Assembly: GCF_005491705.1 (NCBI RefSeq)
Contig: NZ_CP028092.1
Coordinates: 4,402,001 to 4,466,000 of the forward strand
DNA: 64,000 nt
Reading direction: 5' to 3'
Origin: Pontibacter sp. SGAir0037
GTDB taxonomy: Bacteria; Bacteroidota; Bacteroidia; Cytophagales; Hymenobacteraceae
Shown: positions 63,308 to 64,000 of the stretch, in pieces
Numbering within the stretch: the stretch's first letter is position 1
How the letters are laid out: every line of letters begins with the position of its first letter
The notes under the pieces: generated by a model
What the model saw: only the letters and a program-made list of their open reading frames with translations
Database searches by the model: none
Told to the model about the DNA's origin: nothing
Program-made: the position numbers and the translations under genes

Positions 63308-63342
63308 AAAGGATATAGGCTTAAGCCTATATCCTTTCTTTT
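63308..63342 (+). terminator. 30-nt perfect palindrome between atpA and atpG
   Basis: The sequence from 63308 to 63337 is its own reverse complement (AAAGGATATAGGCTT then AAGCCTATATCCTTT) and is followed by CTTTT. It looks like a terminator or processing hairpin inside the atp operon. Confidence 0.7.
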
Positions 63343-63360
63343 GCTCATAACAAAGAAAAT

Positions 63361-64000
63361 ATGGCGAGTTTAAAAGAGGTTAGAGCCCGTATTACATCGG
63401 TATCGTCTACACAGCAGATTACAAAAGCCATGAAAATGGTGGCGGCTGCGAAGCTGAGACGTGCGCAGGATAACATCATACGTATGCGCCCTTATGCGCA
63501 GCGCCTGAATGAGATCTTAACGAATTTGTCTTCTATCACAGATGAGGGTTCGGTAACAAACCAATACTCAGAAAAGCGCGAAGTAAATCGTGTGCTGATT
63601 ATTGCTGTTACTTCAGATCGTGGTCTGGCGGGTGCTTTTAATTCAAATATTATCAAAGCTGCTACCTCTTTGATCAACGGAAAGTACAGCAGCCAGTTTG
63701 CAGCAGGCAACGTTACTTTTTTAGGTATAGGTAAAAAAGGTGCTGAAGCCTTTGCAAAAAGAGGCTACAAGGTTATCTCTGACTATAGTACAATCTTCTC
63801 AAATCTTTCTTTTGATACTGTGAGAGGCGCTGCTGAACGAGCTATGAGCGGGTTTGTAAACCGTGAGTTTGATGAAGTAGTACTGGTGTATAACGAGTTT
63901 AAGAACGTTGCAACACAAATTGTGCGTACTGAGCAGTTTTTACCAATAGTTGAAAAACCTGTGGAAGAAAACAAAAGCTCTTCTGTTATACCGGACTATG
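63361..64000 (+). CDS. atpG: F0F1 ATP synthase subunit gamma, truncated by window end
   Basis: ATG at 63361 opens MASLKEVRARITSVSSTQQI followed by TKAMKMVAAAKLRRAQ, the gamma-subunit N-terminal helix. Then come IIAVTSDRGLAGAFNSNI and the Rossmann-like core. About 213 residues are visible before the window ends in mid-gene, of a usual 285-295. The gamma shaft rotates inside F1. The beta and epsilon genes are not in the window and are often separate in Bacteroidota. Confidence 0.95.
   Translation, partial: MASLKEVRARITSVSSTQQITKAMKMVAAAKLRRAQDNIIRMRPYAQRLNEILTNLSSITDEGSVTNQYSEKREVNRVLIIAVTSDRGLAGAFNSNIIKAATSLINGKYSSQFAAGNVTFLGIGKKGAEAFAKRGYKVISDYSTIFSNLSFDTVRGAAERAMSGFVNREFDEVVLVYNEFKNVATQIVRTEQFLPIVEKPVEENKSSSVIPDY

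Overview
The window looks like chromosomal DNA of a member of the Bacteroidota, most likely the Cytophagales and close to Hymenobacteraceae/Pontibacter. The signs are a complete porP-gldK-gldL-gldM-gldN type IX secretion/gliding block, a SprE/PorW-like lipoprotein, a TonB receptor with a carboxypeptidase-like N-terminal domain, several Bacteroidota-typical DUF families (4271, 4286, 5362-like), TAnnTTTG-type -7 promoter elements, and an atp operon with atpZ and an AtpI-like gene ahead of atpB. The genus is inferred, not proven. No rRNA, tRNA, insertion sequence, phage gene or CRISPR array was recognised.

Layout. 1-9.3 kb is mixed housekeeping and accessory DNA: ettA, a serine hydrolase, a FemAB-like acetyltransferase, a zinc-dependent phospholipase C-like enzyme preceded by two unannotated tandem 54-residue exported peptides, a sterol desaturase-like enzyme behind a double palindromic operator-like site, a cyanophycinase and a thioredoxin reductase-like flavoprotein. 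9.6-15.1 kb holds a FadL-like porin with an SGNH lipoprotein, then convergent polA, separated by a 31-bp perfect inverted repeat. 15.4-21.3 kb is the most unusual part: two paralogous small secreted PepSY-like proteins, one with a long Thr/Gly/Ser repeat inside its domain, followed by a sigma-54 enhancer-binding response regulator and a convergent hybrid histidine kinase. Repeated TTTCTACA boxes lie upstream of the two paralogues and of the regulator.

21.5-34 kb holds YgcG/TPM/LemA, a nucleotidyltransferase, a 2OG-Fe(II) oxygenase, a prolyl oligopeptidase-family lipoprotein, an acyl-ACP thioesterase, a GNAT acetyltransferase, an MFS transporter and small lipoproteins. 33.4-37 kb on the minus strand is a His-rich small exported protein, a TonB receptor and a lipoprotein, which together look like a metal-uptake locus. 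37.2-45.1 kb holds htpG, a YwqK-like lipoprotein, yraN, lipB with an overlapping conserved gene, a WecA-like transferase, DUF4271 and hemD.

45.2-58.1 kb carries porP-gldKLMN facing a minus-strand operon of sprE/porW-like, a class A penicillin-binding protein and uvrC. 58.4-64 kb is the ATP synthase operon atpZ-atpI-like-atpB-atpE-atpF-atpH-atpA-atpG, with atpG cut by the window end; hairpins follow atpE and atpA. The best candidates for something undescribed are the tandem small peptides, the repeat-invaded PepSY-like pair with its possible two-component regulon, and the His-rich/TonB/lipoprotein trio.
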